Shown here: piece after piece, positions 1 to 9,661 of the stretch | Layout: every line of letters begins with the position of its first letter | Numbering within the stretch: position 1 is the stretch's first letter | Assembly (NCBI GenBank): GCA_963849005.1 | Contig: CAWKGC010000025.1 | Span: 62,001 to 126,000 of the forward strand | Reading direction: 5' to 3' | Length of the DNA stretch: 64,000 nt | Source: CAWKGC01 sp963849005 | Lineage (GTDB): Bacteria > Pseudomonadota > Gammaproteobacteria > Burkholderiales > Usitatibacteraceae | Program-made: the position numbers and the translations under genes | Notes under the pieces: generated by a model | Database searches by the model: none | What the model was told of the DNA's origin: nothing | The model's input: the letters and a program-made list of their open reading frames with translations, nothing else

Positions 1-74
1 CGCACGTATCGATCGCGCGAAAACGCGCGTCGAGATGAAAATACGAATTTGCTGCTGCATGTCCTAGTTGAGTT

Positions 75-2440
75 TCACTCGCGACACTCCTGGATCTTGC
101 CGTCGAACCTGAACGGCCGCCGGTCGAAGTAATCGATCGACACCGGAGAGCCAAGGTCGACGCCGACGTCGAAGGTCTCGCTGGCCGAGAACGCGCCGGG
201 CACCGTGCGCTTCACCGTCGTGCGCGCGACTTCCTGCCCGTCGACCTTGAGCACCACGTCTGCCGGCGACAGCGGCTTGGCGCTCGCCAGGGTGGTCGTG
301 ACCTCGATGCGGTGCTTGCCCGCCGGCACCGCGTTCGCCGAACGCGCGATGTAGCGCTCGATGATCATCATGTTGTACTCGTAGACCAGCCGGCCCTTGT
401 CCATGTACAGCGTCAATCCGCCGCCGGAGCCGCCCAGCGCGTAAAGCACGCCCGAGGCGTTGTCGCCCAGCTCGGCGTCGATGGTCACCGTGTTGCTTTC
501 CCGGCCGATGCCCGGCGCGGTGAATTCCGGCATGCGCGTGGTCTGGTCGCGTCGAACTGCCAGCTCGTGTAGGGCGTCTTGATGCGGTCCTCGGGATGCA
601 GCCGCAGCCAGATGCCGGCGCCGAGCGGATAGACCTTGTTGGCGATGGCCTGCTGGTCGAACACCTTCTGCAATTGCGCCAGGCGCTGCGGCTCCTTCGC
701 GGCCAGGTCGTCGGCCTCGCGAGAAGTCCCGGTCGATGTTGTAGAGCTCCCACTTGTCCTTGGCCGAGTCCCACTCGGCCAGGCCGGGCGCGCCGGGCAG
801 CCAGGCACCAGCGGGCCGAAGGTCGCGGCCACCCAGCCGTCCTGGTAGATGGCGCGGCTGCCATTGTTGTCGAAGTACTGCACCTTCTTGCGCGTCGGCG
901 CCTTGGCATCGGCGAACGTGTAGGCGAGGCTCACGCCGTCCATCGGGTCCTGCTTGAAGCCATCGACCACCTTCGGCGGCTTGATGCCGATCGATCTCGT
1001 AGAGCGTCGGCACGATGTCGTTGACGTGGTGGAACTGCGCGCGCGGCGTCCTGTCGGGCTTGATGCCCTTCGGCCAGGAGATCACCATCGGGTTGCGCGT
1101 GCCGCCGAAGTGCGAGGCCACCAGCTTGGTGTTCTGGAACGGCGTGTTGCCGGCCCAGGCCCAGCCGGCGTGGTACATGCTGTCGGTCTTCGCCGTGCCC
1201 AGCGCATCCAGGCCGCCGATCTTGTCGAGCGCGGCGAGTTGCTGCTCGACGGTGTTCGGGATGCCGTTCTGGGCGAGCAGCTCGCTGATGGTGCCGTTCT
1301 GGCCTTCGGCGCTCGCGCCGTTGTCGCCGAAGATGTAGATGACGATCGTGTTGTCGCGCACGCCGAGCCGCTCGAGCTCGTCGATCACCCTGCCCGCCTG
1401 CGCGTCGACGTGCTCGACGAAGCCGGCGTAGATCTCCATCAGCCGCTGCTGGAACGGGCGCTGCGATTCCGGAATGCTGTCCCACGACGGCATGGTCGGG
1501 CGCGCGGCGTGAGCTTGGTGTCCGCGGGAATCCAGCCGAGCTGCTTCTGGCGCGCGAAAACGCGTTCGCGATAGGCGTCCCAGCCATCGTCGAACTTGCC
1601 CTTGTACTTGTCGGACCATGCCTTGCGGACTGGTGCGGCCCGTGCCCTGCGCCGGGCGCCCAGTACATGAGGAACGGCTTGTCGGGGGAGAACGCCCGGT
1701 GCTTGCGCAGCCAGTCGATGCCGCGATCGCCATGTCTCGGCTCAGGTGGTAGTTCTCGTCGTGCGGCGGCTCGATCGCCTTGGTGTTCTCGACCAGCCGC
1801 GGCTCCCACTGCGAAGTCTCGCCGGCCAGGAAGCCGTAGAAGTAGTCGAAGCCGTGGCCGGTGGGCCAGCGATCGAACGGACCCATCGCCGTGGTCTGGT
1901 CGGCCGGCGTGTTGTGCCACTTGCCAAAGGCGGCGGTCTTGTAGCCGTAGTGCGCGCAGCACCTCGGCCATCGTCGCCGAGGTCTTCGGGATCACGCCGG
2001 TGTAGCCGTCCCAGTCCACGGCGCGTTCGGCGATCGTGCCGTTGCCGACGCGCTGGTGGTTGCGGCCGGTCAGCAGCGCCGCGCGCGTCGGCGAGCAGAT
2101 CGCCGTCGTGTGAAAGGTGTTGTAGCTGATGCCCTGGCTGGCCAGCTTGCTCATGGTCGGCGTGTTGATCTCGCCGCCGAAGGTCGAGGCCTGGCCGAAG
2201 CCGACGTCGTCGAGCAGGACGATCAGTATGTTCGGCGCGCCCGGCTTCAAATGATCGCGGCTGGGCGCGGCGCTTGTGCACCGAGTCCTGCAGGCGGGGC
2301 GCCGCCTTGCTTGCCGAGGGCACCGGCGGGAACGGCAGGACCGCGCCGTCATCGGCGTGCCTGCGAGACAGGCGCAGGCAAGCAGTCCGCACAAGGCAGC
2401 GGCAAGAGACCGTGAGGCTGGCCTTCATCGCAATGTTCAT
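75..2440 (-). pseudogene. arylsulfatase (type I sulfatase), frame broken about nine times
   Basis: Secreted sulfatase hydrolysing sulfate esters. The motif CSPTRAALLTGR carries the cysteine that becomes formylglycine in this family; NILIVLLDDVGFG is the metal-binding start of the fold. The protein can only be read by switching frame near 2265, 1957, 1722, 1630, 1505, 997, 808, 720 and 550, and probably twice more in the signal peptide (about 2345-2400), where the hydrophobic stretch ALCGLLACACLAG lies in another frame. Stitched together it aligns along its length with the neighbour at 2457-4820, including a C-terminal beta domain (LYALGGSGGGLTLYMDKG), so length and content look complete. Mixed one-base gains and losses fit read errors as well as decay. 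It is the last gene of a four-gene minus-strand operon, 16 bp after its paralogue. No formylglycine-generating enzyme is in the window. Confidence 0.8.
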
Positions 2441-2456
2441 TCATCCGCGTTGGCCT

Positions 2457-4820
2457 TCATTTCTTCAGGTACACGATCTTCGTCGTCCCGATGGTGCCGT
2501 TGAAGGCGAACGGCGCCTGGTCGTAGTAGTCGAGCGACACCGGTGAATCCAGATCGGTACCGATGTCGAAGGTGGCATTCGACGTGAAATGGAGCGACAT
2601 CGCTGCCGGTACCCGGCCCTGGCCCACGACTTCCCCGTTCGCCCGCAGCGTTATGTCCATCGGACCGCCGATCGGGCCGGCCAACTTCGATTCGACCTCG
2701 ACCTTGACCTTGCCCACCGGCAGTTTGGCCTTGGACTTGATCTTCGTGCGCTGCACCTCGAACAAGTTGAACTCGTAGTTGAGGAAGCCGTCCTTCATGT
2801 AGGTGGTGATGCCGCCGGAGAAGCCGGCCAACGCGTAAAGCACGCCGTTGGCATTCGCCGGCACATCGACTTCCATGGTGACGAGGTTGCTGTTCTTGCC
2901 GAGCTTGGGCGCCGCCGATTCCGGCATCCGGGTGATGGGAAATCGAAAGTCCATTCGGTAAGTGCAGAGGCCGGCGCGTCCTCCGGATGGAACATCGCGG
3001 TAGACCACAAGCCGCCGCCGATGGGAAGGTTCTTGTTCTTCGTGGACTCGACGATGAACAGCGCCTTCATCTCCTCGAGCTTCTGCGGATTCGACGCGGC
3101 AAGGTCGTTGGCCTGGCTCCAGTCCTTGTCGATGTTGTACAACTCCCACTTGTCGGTCAGCGGTGACCATTCCTTGATGCCCTTCGGCATGCCGCCGACC
3201 CAAGGCTCGCGCGGGCCCGGGGCGCTGGCGAACCAGCCGTCGTTGTAGATCCCGCGGCTGGCCATGATGTCGAAGAACTGCGTCTTGCGCGTCCCCTTCG
3301 CCTTGGAATCGCCCAACGCATACACCATGCTGACGCCTTCGATCGGATCCTGCTCGAAACCGTTGACGACCCGGGGCGCGGCGATCGCCGTCAGTTCATA
3401 GATCGTGGGCACGACATCGATCACGTGGTGAAACTGCGGCCGGGCCGTCGCGTCCGGCTGGATGCGCTTGGGCCACGCGACGGCCATCGGCTGGCGCGTG
3501 CCGCCGAAATAGGCGCCCATCAGCTTGGTGCCCTGGTAGGGCGTGCTGCCGGCCCACGCCCAGCCGGCGTGGAACATGTTGTCGGTCTTCGGCCCGCCCA
3601 GCGCGTCGAGGCCGCCGAGCTCGTTCAACGCCTCGATGTGCTGCGCGATCGTGGTCGGAATGCCGTTTTGCGCGAGCTGCTCGCTGATCGTGCCGTTCAG
3701 GCCCTCCGACGACGAACCGTTGTCGCCCCAGATGTAGAAGATCAGCGTGTTGTCGAGCTTGCCCTGGCGCTCGATCTCGGCGATGACTTTCCCCGCATTG
3801 ACATCGGCGTGCTCGGTGAACCCGGCGAACACTTCCATCAGGCGGCGCTGGAAGGGCCTCTCGGCTTCAGGGATCGAATCCCACGAGGCCATCGACGCGG
3901 GGCGGGGCGTGAGTTGCGCGTCCTGCGGGATCCAGCCCTTGGCCTTGGCCCGGACGAACACGCGTTCGCGATACTTGTCCCAGCCGTCGTCGAACTTGCC
4001 CTTGTACTTGTCGGCCCATTCCTTCATGACCTGGTGGGGCCCGTGCGATGCGCCCGGCGCCCAGTACATGAAGAACGGCTTGTCCGGCGCATAGGCTTTC
4101 TGCTCGCGCAGCCACTTGATCGCGTCCTCGGCGATGTCCTCGGTCAGGTGGTAACCCTTCCTGGGGTGCAGCACGACATCGGTCGTGTTGCGCGTCAGCG
4201 TCGGCTCGTACTGCGAAGCCTCGCCGGCCAGGAAGCCGTAGAAGTACTCGAAGCCGTAGCCGGTCAGGCCAATAATCGAACGGCCCCTTGCTGGTGATCT
4301 GCTCTTCCGGCGTGTTGTGCCATTTGCCCCAGGCACCCGTGTTGTAGCCATAGTTCTTGAGCACTTCCGCGACGGTTGCCGACGATTTCGGAATGACCCC
4401 GGAAAAACCGTCGAAGTCATTCGCAATTGCCGCGATCTGGCCGTTACCGACAAAGGTGTGATTGCGCCCGGTGAGCAGCGATGCCCGCGTGGGCGAGCAC
4501 ATGGCGGTGGAATGGAAGCGGTTGAAGGAGACCCCCAGCTTCGCCACCCGGTCAAGCGTGGGCGTATTGATCTCGCCACCGTAGGTCGAGGGGGTGCCCG
4601 GACCGACGTCGTCCATCAGGATGATCAGGATGTTCGGCGCGCCGTCCTTGAGGCGCTTCGGCTCAACGCGCTTCTTGTAAGTGGACGTCTCGATCGTCAG
4701 CCCCGCCCTGGAAGCGGACGGCGTGGGCGGAAACGGAAGGATCTCCTGCGCCGACGCTGCCGACGCGAGCATGAGGCCCAGCAGGGCGCTGCGGAACGAC
4801 CATGCGATATTGCTTGTCAT
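2457..4820 (-). CDS. arylsulfatase (type I sulfatase), two frameshifts
   Basis: Periplasmic or secreted sulfatase. It starts with a clean Sec signal peptide (MTSNIAWSF..., then ASAASAQ), followed by NILIILMDDVGPG and the sulfatase signature CSPTRASLLTGR, whose Cys is the formylglycine precursor. Residues shared with Pseudomonas-type arylsulfatases (GKWHNTPEEQ, FYIWGDNG, HAGWAWAGSTPYQ) run through the middle, and a C-terminal beta domain ends in KIVYLKK. Length about 785 residues, longer than the ~535 of P. aeruginosa AtsA because of that domain. The frame changes near 4267 (one extra base after GPFDYWP) and near 2940. It is a close paralogue of the gene at 75-2440 and sits 16 bp downstream of the small secreted protein gene, so cotranscription is likely. 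The substrate is unknown. Confidence 0.85.
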
Positions 4821-4836
4821 GACGATTCGCCCTTTT

Positions 4837-5271
4837 TCATTTCATCCCGAACACGGTCACGTCCGCCTTGCCCTTGAGGAAGCCCTTGGTGTCGTACCAG
4901 AACTCGATCTTGCGGACGCTGCGCTTGCCGATGCCGCGCAGGTCGATCGCGCGGCTTTCGCCACCCTGCGGGATGTTCTGCCGGACGTCGATCTTGTCCG
5001 GCGCGCCGTTGTCGTAGGTGACGACCATGTGCTGCATGTTCAGCGGAGCGTCGGTCACCTTGAACTTGATCTTGCGGAAATTATCGAAAGGCCCCTTGAC
5101 GATGATGGCGTCATGGTCGGCCTTGTGGTCGGCGTGCGTCTGGCCGATCAGGCGCCATTCTCCTGCCGCGCCCGGCTTGGGCTGGACGACTTGTTGCGCG
5201 AACGATGTTGCGGAGGTGCCAAGCGCGAGAGCCGCGAGCAGGGCCAGGATCCGGACGCGAGTGCGTTGCAT
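4837..5271 (-). CDS. small secreted protein of unknown function (DUF2541-like)
   Basis: A 144-residue protein with a typical Sec signal peptide (MQRTRVRILALLAALALG, then SFAQQ). The mature part is beta-rich, with motifs such as GEWRLIGQTHAD, FRKIKFKVTDAP and VRKIEFWYDTKG. The pattern resembles small secreted proteins of the DUF2541 type, a weak assignment made by eye. The start is supported by GGGGAG about 9 bases upstream of the ATG at 5271. It lies between the outer membrane barrel gene (44 bp gap) and arylsulfatase gene 2457-4820 (16 bp gap), so it is probably cotranscribed with the sulfatases and may act with them in the periplasm. That role is inference only. Confidence 0.65.
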   Translation of the reverse strand: MQRTRVRILALLAALALGTSATSFAQQVVQPKPGAAGEWRLIGQTHADHKADHDAIIVKGPFDNFRKIKFKVTDAPLNMQHMVVTYDNGAPDKIDVRQNIPQGGESRAIDLRGIGKRSVRKIEFWYDTKGFLKGKADVTVFGMK

Positions 5272-5315
5272 GATGTGGTTCTCCCCGTTTTTCGTGAATG
5301 ATCGTTGCCGCAACA

Positions 5316-6324
5316 TCAGAACGTGTAGACCATCTTCAACCAGATGTAGTCGCCGTTCAGGCGGTTCTTGGTATCCAGCTCCGTCAGCCACTTGAGTTCG
5401 AAGAGCAGCTTCTCCTTGCCGATCGGCTGGATGTAGCCCAGCACCAGCCCGGCGCCGGAAGTGCGCCCCTTGAAGCAGCCCAGCGTCGCGCCGGATCCGC
5501 TGTCGCAGGTGACCTGGTCGAAGTACCACGCCTCGGCGCCGATGTTCGCGAATCCCGAGCCAAGCGGGAGAATCTGCTGTATTGAAGCGTCGAAGTGCAG
5601 GATGTCGCCGCTCTTGTAGCTGGTGGCGTTGTTCTCGGTGTTGATCGCGTAGCCCATGTGGATGGCCGCGTTGAGGCCCGTCTTGGCGTTGCTGTAGGCC
5701 ACGCCGACGATCGGATCGAAGGTCCAGTAGTTGAGGCCCGTGTTGCCGAGCCGGCCGACCTCGTAGCTGCCAGTGGGGGCATAGACCGGCATCAGGAAGT
5801 CGTATTGCCAGTTGTCGGCCTTCCACGCCATCATCACCGGCACCACCGTCAGGTCGCCGATGCCGGAAACGCTGTTCTCGATCCGGACGCCGCCCAGCGC
5901 CGCGGAGTTCCCGGAGATGGAGAGCCAGGTGTAGGGCAGGAACGCGGCGACGCTGTAGTGGGCGCCCCCGAGGACCGTCTCCTCGAAACCGTAGCCCCCG
6001 CCGAGCGCGAGCGTGTTGGCATCCGCGTTCAGGTTGGCGACAACCCCGGCCGCCGTGGGGATTCTTGCCGAGGCGTCGCCCCGGTAGTTGATGTACATCG
6101 GCTTGACGAATCCTCCGGGCGACGTCGGCGGCAGGTCCACCAGCGTTGCGTTGGCGCCCGGCATGATGTGCGAAGTGCCGCCTTCGCCGGCGATCGCGAA
6201 CTGGTGATGCGCCAACCAGGACGGAGAGCATCGCGGCGGCCAGCCATGATTCGCAGCGTCGCGTCCCTCGATCGGATTTCGTTGCTTTCAGCATTTTCTC
6301 GAGCCCACGAAGTCCCACTTTCAT
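5316..6324 (-). CDS. outer membrane beta-barrel, phenol-degradation MetA-pathway/SphA-like family, one frameshift
   Basis: Predicted outer membrane channel of about 335 residues. After the signal region (ESWLAAAMLSVLVGA) the mature protein begins HHQFAIAGEGGTSHIMPGAN and continues as alternating beta strands, with conserved family features (YDFLMPVYAPTGSY, LNYWTFDPIVGVAY, GAEAWYFDQ) and ends in ...IWLKMVYTF, with a C-terminal Phe as expected for barrel assembly. This matches the Phenol_MetA_deg (SphA-like) family, often linked to uptake of hydrophobic or aromatic compounds. The signal and mature parts are in different frames; the shift is near 6210. The start could be 6324 or the in-frame ATG at 6294. 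It is the promoter-proximal gene of the sulfatase operon, so it could be the uptake porin for sulfate esters or their products (inference). Confidence 0.75.
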
Positions 6325-6498
6325 GTTGGTCGCCTGTTTCGTTTCAATGCGTGGGAAGCAGCAGCGCAATGCCCGCGCGCCGCAACAACCATTGCGGCGG
6401 TTTCCCGGAGCCGCGAAGAAAACGGCGCGGACGGATTCTAGGGGACATCGCCAGCGCCACTTGTCGGCTGCACGACATCTGCGGCAAATCAGTCATAA

Positions 6499-6516
6499 TT
6501 GTCGCGGCAACGACAA
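6499..6516. promoter_or_regulatory. inverted repeat, candidate Crp/Fnr-family operator
   Basis: TTGTCG, six bases, CGACAA: a perfect dyad 15 bp before the ATG of the Crp/Fnr-type regulator and about 175 bp before the divergent beta-barrel/sulfatase operon. Proteins of this family bind dyads of similar spacing, so this is a plausible autoregulatory or shared operator. The half-site is not the E. coli CRP or FNR consensus, and a dyad this short can arise by chance. Confidence 0.4.
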
Positions 6517-6530
6517 ATGAGGCGCCCGGA

Positions 6531-7319
6531 ATGGATGCGGACAGGCAACGGGAGGTCGATCGCTTCCTCGGTGCGGGAAACTGGTTCGGAGGCCTGCCGG
6601 CCCCGCTGCGCCAACTCATCGTGTCGCGTTCCGTGATACGCAAGTTCGCCCGGAAACAGGTGATCAGCCTGGAGGAAGGAGCGCCGAAGGGCCTGTTTGC
6701 GGTGCTCGAAGGAAGCGTCCACCTCGTTTGCGAGTTGGCTGGCGAAGAGGAGGCGGTCCTCCATGTCGGCGAACCGGGATTCTGGTTCGGCGAGTACGCG
6801 ATGCTGAGCGGGAAGCCCCCGATCGTGACCGTGGTGGCACATTCGCCGGTGCGGCTGCTGGTCCTGCCGAAGGCCCAGTTCGACCGAATCATCGAGGAGG
6901 ATCCACGGCGTTACCCGCTGTTCGCGAGGCTCATCCTCGATCGCCACGCCGTCCTGATCAGCGCCTTCGTGCACAGCCGCATGCCGGACCCCGAAACGCG
7001 CTTGCGGCATCGGCTCGTCCAGCTGCATGAGTTCGCCAAGCAGGATCGACCGGCATCGGCGCAGGAGGTGCTCACCTTCTCGCAGTCGGAACTCGCGAAG
7101 ATGGTGGGGATCTCGCGCCAGACGCTCAACGGGATGCTCCGCGAACTGCAACGGCAAGGGCTGATCGATGTCGGGTTCCGCCGCTTGCGCATCCTCGATC
7201 CGAAAGGCCTGCTCGGCGCGGGCGGCGAGCCTTCTCCCGGATCGCGCGGGAGCGTGGGCAAAAAGGAGCGCGCCTCGGCATTGCCGACGCCGGCCCGCAG
7301 CAGGAACGCGGGCCGCTGA
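6531..7319 (+). CDS. Crp/Fnr-family transcriptional regulator
   Basis: DNA-binding regulator of 262 residues. An N-terminal cyclic-nucleotide-binding-type beta roll covers about residues 20-145 (FAVLEGSVHLVCEL, FWFGEYAMLSGKPP), followed by the long dimer helix and a C-terminal HTH_Crp domain (FSQSELAKMVGISRQTLNG...LQRQGLIDV). The phosphate-binding segment that reads R-S/T-A in cAMP receptors is PPIVTV here, so the key Arg is missing, and there is no Fnr-type cysteine cluster; the effector is therefore probably neither cAMP nor oxygen through an Fe-S cluster. The last 35 residues are a low-complexity tail. The ATG at 6531 is chosen because the domain begins there and a dyad lies just upstream. 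The gene is divergent from the sulfatase operon, which it may control. Confidence 0.85.
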   Translation: MDADRQREVDRFLGAGNWFGGLPAPLRQLIVSRSVIRKFARKQVISLEEGAPKGLFAVLEGSVHLVCELAGEEEAVLHVGEPGFWFGEYAMLSGKPPIVTVVAHSPVRLLVLPKAQFDRIIEEDPRRYPLFARLILDRHAVLISAFVHSRMPDPETRLRHRLVQLHEFAKQDRPASAQEVLTFSQSELAKMVGISRQTLNGMLRELQRQGLIDVGFRRLRILDPKGLLGAGGEPSPGSRGSVGKKERASALPTPARSRNAGR

Positions 7320-7392
7320 TCCCCCTCGAGAAAACGCAGGCCGATTCCCGCTCGGCGCAACCGCGACCGCCCCGGGGTCGCCCCGGTTCGGT

Positions 7393-8065
7393 TCAACTCA
7401 GGAGTTCGTACTTGCCGCCGCGCTCAAGGGCGCGCTGGTACGCCGGCCGCGCATGGATGCGCTCGAGGAAGGCCATGAGCTTCGGCCATTGGGCATCGAG
7501 GCCGCCGCGCGACGGCGGCCGCCTCGAGCGGGAAACTCATCTGGATGTCGGCGGCGGTGAAATCCTTGCCGGCAAACCACGCGTGCTTGCCGAGTTCCTC
7601 CTCGATGTAGCCGAGGTGCAGCTTGATCTGCGGATCGATGAACGACGTCCCCGCGCCCTTGGCGATGGCGCGCGCGACCGGCCTCACGAAGAACGGCATC
7701 GGTGCCTTCTCGACGCGGTTGAACACCAGCTTCATCAGGAGCGGCGGCATGAGCGAGCCTTCCGCGTAGTGCAGCCAGTAGGTGTAGCGCAGTTTCGCAG
7801 GCGTTCCCGGCGGCGGCACCAGGCGCCCCTCCCCGTATTTCTCGACGAGGTACTCGACGATCGCGCCGGATTCCGCCACGGTCACGTTGCCGTCGGTGAT
7901 CACCGGCGACTTGCCGAGCGGATGCACCTTCTTCAGCGCGGCAGGCGCGAGCATGGTCTTCTTGTCGCGCTCGTAGCGCTTGATCTCGTACTCGAGGCCG
8001 AGTTCCTCCAGCAGCCAGAGCACGCGCTGCGAGCGGGAATTGTTCAAATGGTGGACGGTGATCAT
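7393..8065 (-). CDS. glutathione S-transferase family protein, one frameshift
   Basis: Cytosolic GST-fold protein of about 223 residues. The N-terminal thioredoxin-like domain is clear (MITVHHLNNSRSQRVLWLLE, LGKSPVITDG, VAESGAIVEYL), with the cis-Pro and the E-S glutathione-binding pair. The alpha-helical C-terminal domain runs to about residue 183 in this frame; then an extra base near 7512 forces a frame change, after which GLDAQWPKLMAFLERIHARP and ERGGKYELLS complete a normal C-terminus at 7393. The ATG overlaps the stop of the preceding mocA-like gene (ATGA), so it is translationally coupled to xdhC and mocA. Substrate not predictable. Confidence 0.85.
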
Positions 8066-8646
8066 GGCTTTGCGGCTCCTTTCGGCAGGTCGCCCGGCCG
8101 GTCGATGTCTGCGAGGATTCCGGCATCGTTCACCGGCACTTTCACGATCTGCTGCGCGTGGCTGGCGAGGATGCTGCGCGCGCCTGCATCGCCTTCAAGC
8201 GCGGCGAGCGCCTCGCGGTGCGCGGCGGAGAAACCGACCGGATGCCCGCGCTCGCCACTTGTCTCGAGGAACGGCGCGGCAATCAGCGCGCCACGCTGCA
8301 ATGCGTCGGCCACCGCGCGGTGCGTCCCCGGAAGGATGCCCGGCATGTCGCCCAGCGCCACGACCCAGCCTTCGGCCTGGCTCGACGCGGCGACCGCGGC
8401 GGCGAGGCTTGCGCCCATTCCTTCGCTTGCGCGCGCAGCCACCAGCACTTCGCAGCCGATCGCTTCGAGCGACCTCTTGAGCGCGTCCGAGCCGGGCCGC
8501 ACCACGGCAAGGACGTTGCCCACGCCCGCGTGCAGGCGCTCCGCCGCATGCACGGCGAGCGCGCGGCCGTCTGCGAGGGGATGCAGCATTTTCTGGGAAC
8601 CGAAGCGCGTGGAAGCGCCGGCGCAGAGCAGGATGCCGCGGATCAC
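8062..8646 (-). CDS. mocA: molybdenum cofactor cytidylyltransferase-like NTP transferase (MocA/MobA family)
   Basis: Nucleotidyltransferase of 194 residues. The N-terminal loop ILLCAGASTRFGSQKML matches the LxAGxSxRxG...K nucleotide-binding signature, and VVALGDMPGI carries the metal-binding Asp of the MobA-like fold. MocA enzymes attach CMP to molybdopterin for enzymes of the xanthine dehydrogenase family. The GTG start overlaps the stop of xdhC by four bases (GTGA), and XdhC-MocA pairing is a well-known maturation arrangement. The stop overlaps the GST start. The likely client in this window is the two-subunit molybdenum hydroxylase at 18562-21224. Confidence 0.8.
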   Translation of the reverse strand: MIRGILLCAGASTRFGSQKMLHPLADGRALAVHAAERLHAGVGNVLAVVRPGSDALKRSLEAIGCEVLVAARASEGMGASLAAAVAASSQAEGWVVALGDMPGILPGTHRAVADALQRGALIAAPFLETSGERGHPVGFSAAHREALAALEGDAGARSILASHAQQIVKVPVNDAGILADIDRPGDLPKGAAKP

Positions 8647-9622
8647 GCGTTGGCGCGCGCGCGCGTGCCTTCCGACTTTTCCAGCACCACGCCGTTGCGC
8701 GCGCAGATCAGGTCGGCAAGGATGGCGATCGCGATCTCCGCCGGCGTGCGGCTGCCGATCGACAAGCCCACCGGCCCGCGCAACTTCGCCACCTGCGCGG
8801 CGTTGAGGTCGAAGTCGGCGAGGCGCTTGCGCCGGTCCGCGCTGGTCTGCTTCGAGCCGACCGCGCCGATGTAGAACGCGTCGGTCTTCAGCGCTTCGAG
8901 CAGCGCCATGTCGTCCAGCTTGGGGTCGTGCGAGACGGTGAGGATCACGGAGTGCGGGATCGGCGCGAAACGCGAGCACCGCATCGTCGGGCATGCCTTC
9001 GATCCACTGGGTTCCCGCGACGCGCCAGGCGGTGCGGTATTCCTCGCGCGGGTCGCAGACGAAGACCTGGAAGTCCAGCGTCGCCGCGACCTCGGCAAGG
9101 TAACGCGAAATCTCGGAGGCGCCGATCACGCAGCATGCGCCAGCGCGGGCCATGCACCGAGACGAAGGACTCCGGCGTGCGCACGCATTCCTGCGACGGT
9201 TCGCCGCGTTCCAGCGACCACGCGCCCGTTGCGAGATCGACACGGCGCGCGACGATCTCGCCTGCGCGGATTCTCGCAAGCAGCGCCTCGACGTCGGGCA
9301 CCGCGACATCGGCCTCGACGATCACTTCGAGCGTGCCGCCGCAGGGCAGGCCGAAGCGCCGCGCCTCTTCGCTGGTGACGCCGTACGACGCGAACGCGGG
9401 TTTCCTTCCGGCGTACTCCGCGCGGCGGGCGACGAGGTCGTCCTCGATGCAGCCGCCGGAGACGGAGCCCACGACGATGCCGTCGTCGCGCATCGCCATG
9501 AGAGAGCCCGGCGGGCGCGGGCTCGCGCCGAAGGTCTGCGCGACCGTCACCAGCCAGGCGCGGCGGCCTTCGCCTTTCCACGCGAGCACGTGCTGGAGGA
9601 CATCGAGATCGAGGCTTTGCAT
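8643..9622 (-). CDS. xdhC: XdhC family protein (molybdenum hydroxylase maturation), two frameshifts
   Basis: XdhC proteins bind and insert sulfurated molybdenum cofactor into xanthine-dehydrogenase-type enzymes. The N-terminal XdhC domain is intact (WLVTVAQTFGASPRPPGS, GSVSGGCIEDDL, LPCGGTLEVIVE). The C-terminal Rossmann domain is present but spread over two other frames: VIGASEISRYLAEVAATL after a shift near 9132, and SVILTVSHDPKLDDMALLEA...AFYIGAVGSKQT after a shift near 8965. With both corrected the protein is about 326 residues, a normal size. It begins a coupled set xdhC-mocA-GST. Errors in the read are more likely than decay, because the sequence is conserved on both sides of each shift. 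Confidence 0.85.
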
Positions 9623-9661
9623 GCGGAAACTATAGCATCGCCCGGGCGGGCGACGCGGCGT

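Noticed and set aside
7320..7392. Terminator hairpin GCGACC...GGTCGC between the regulator and GST genes
   Set aside because: The stem is only 6 bp and no T-run follows in either direction; not enough to call.
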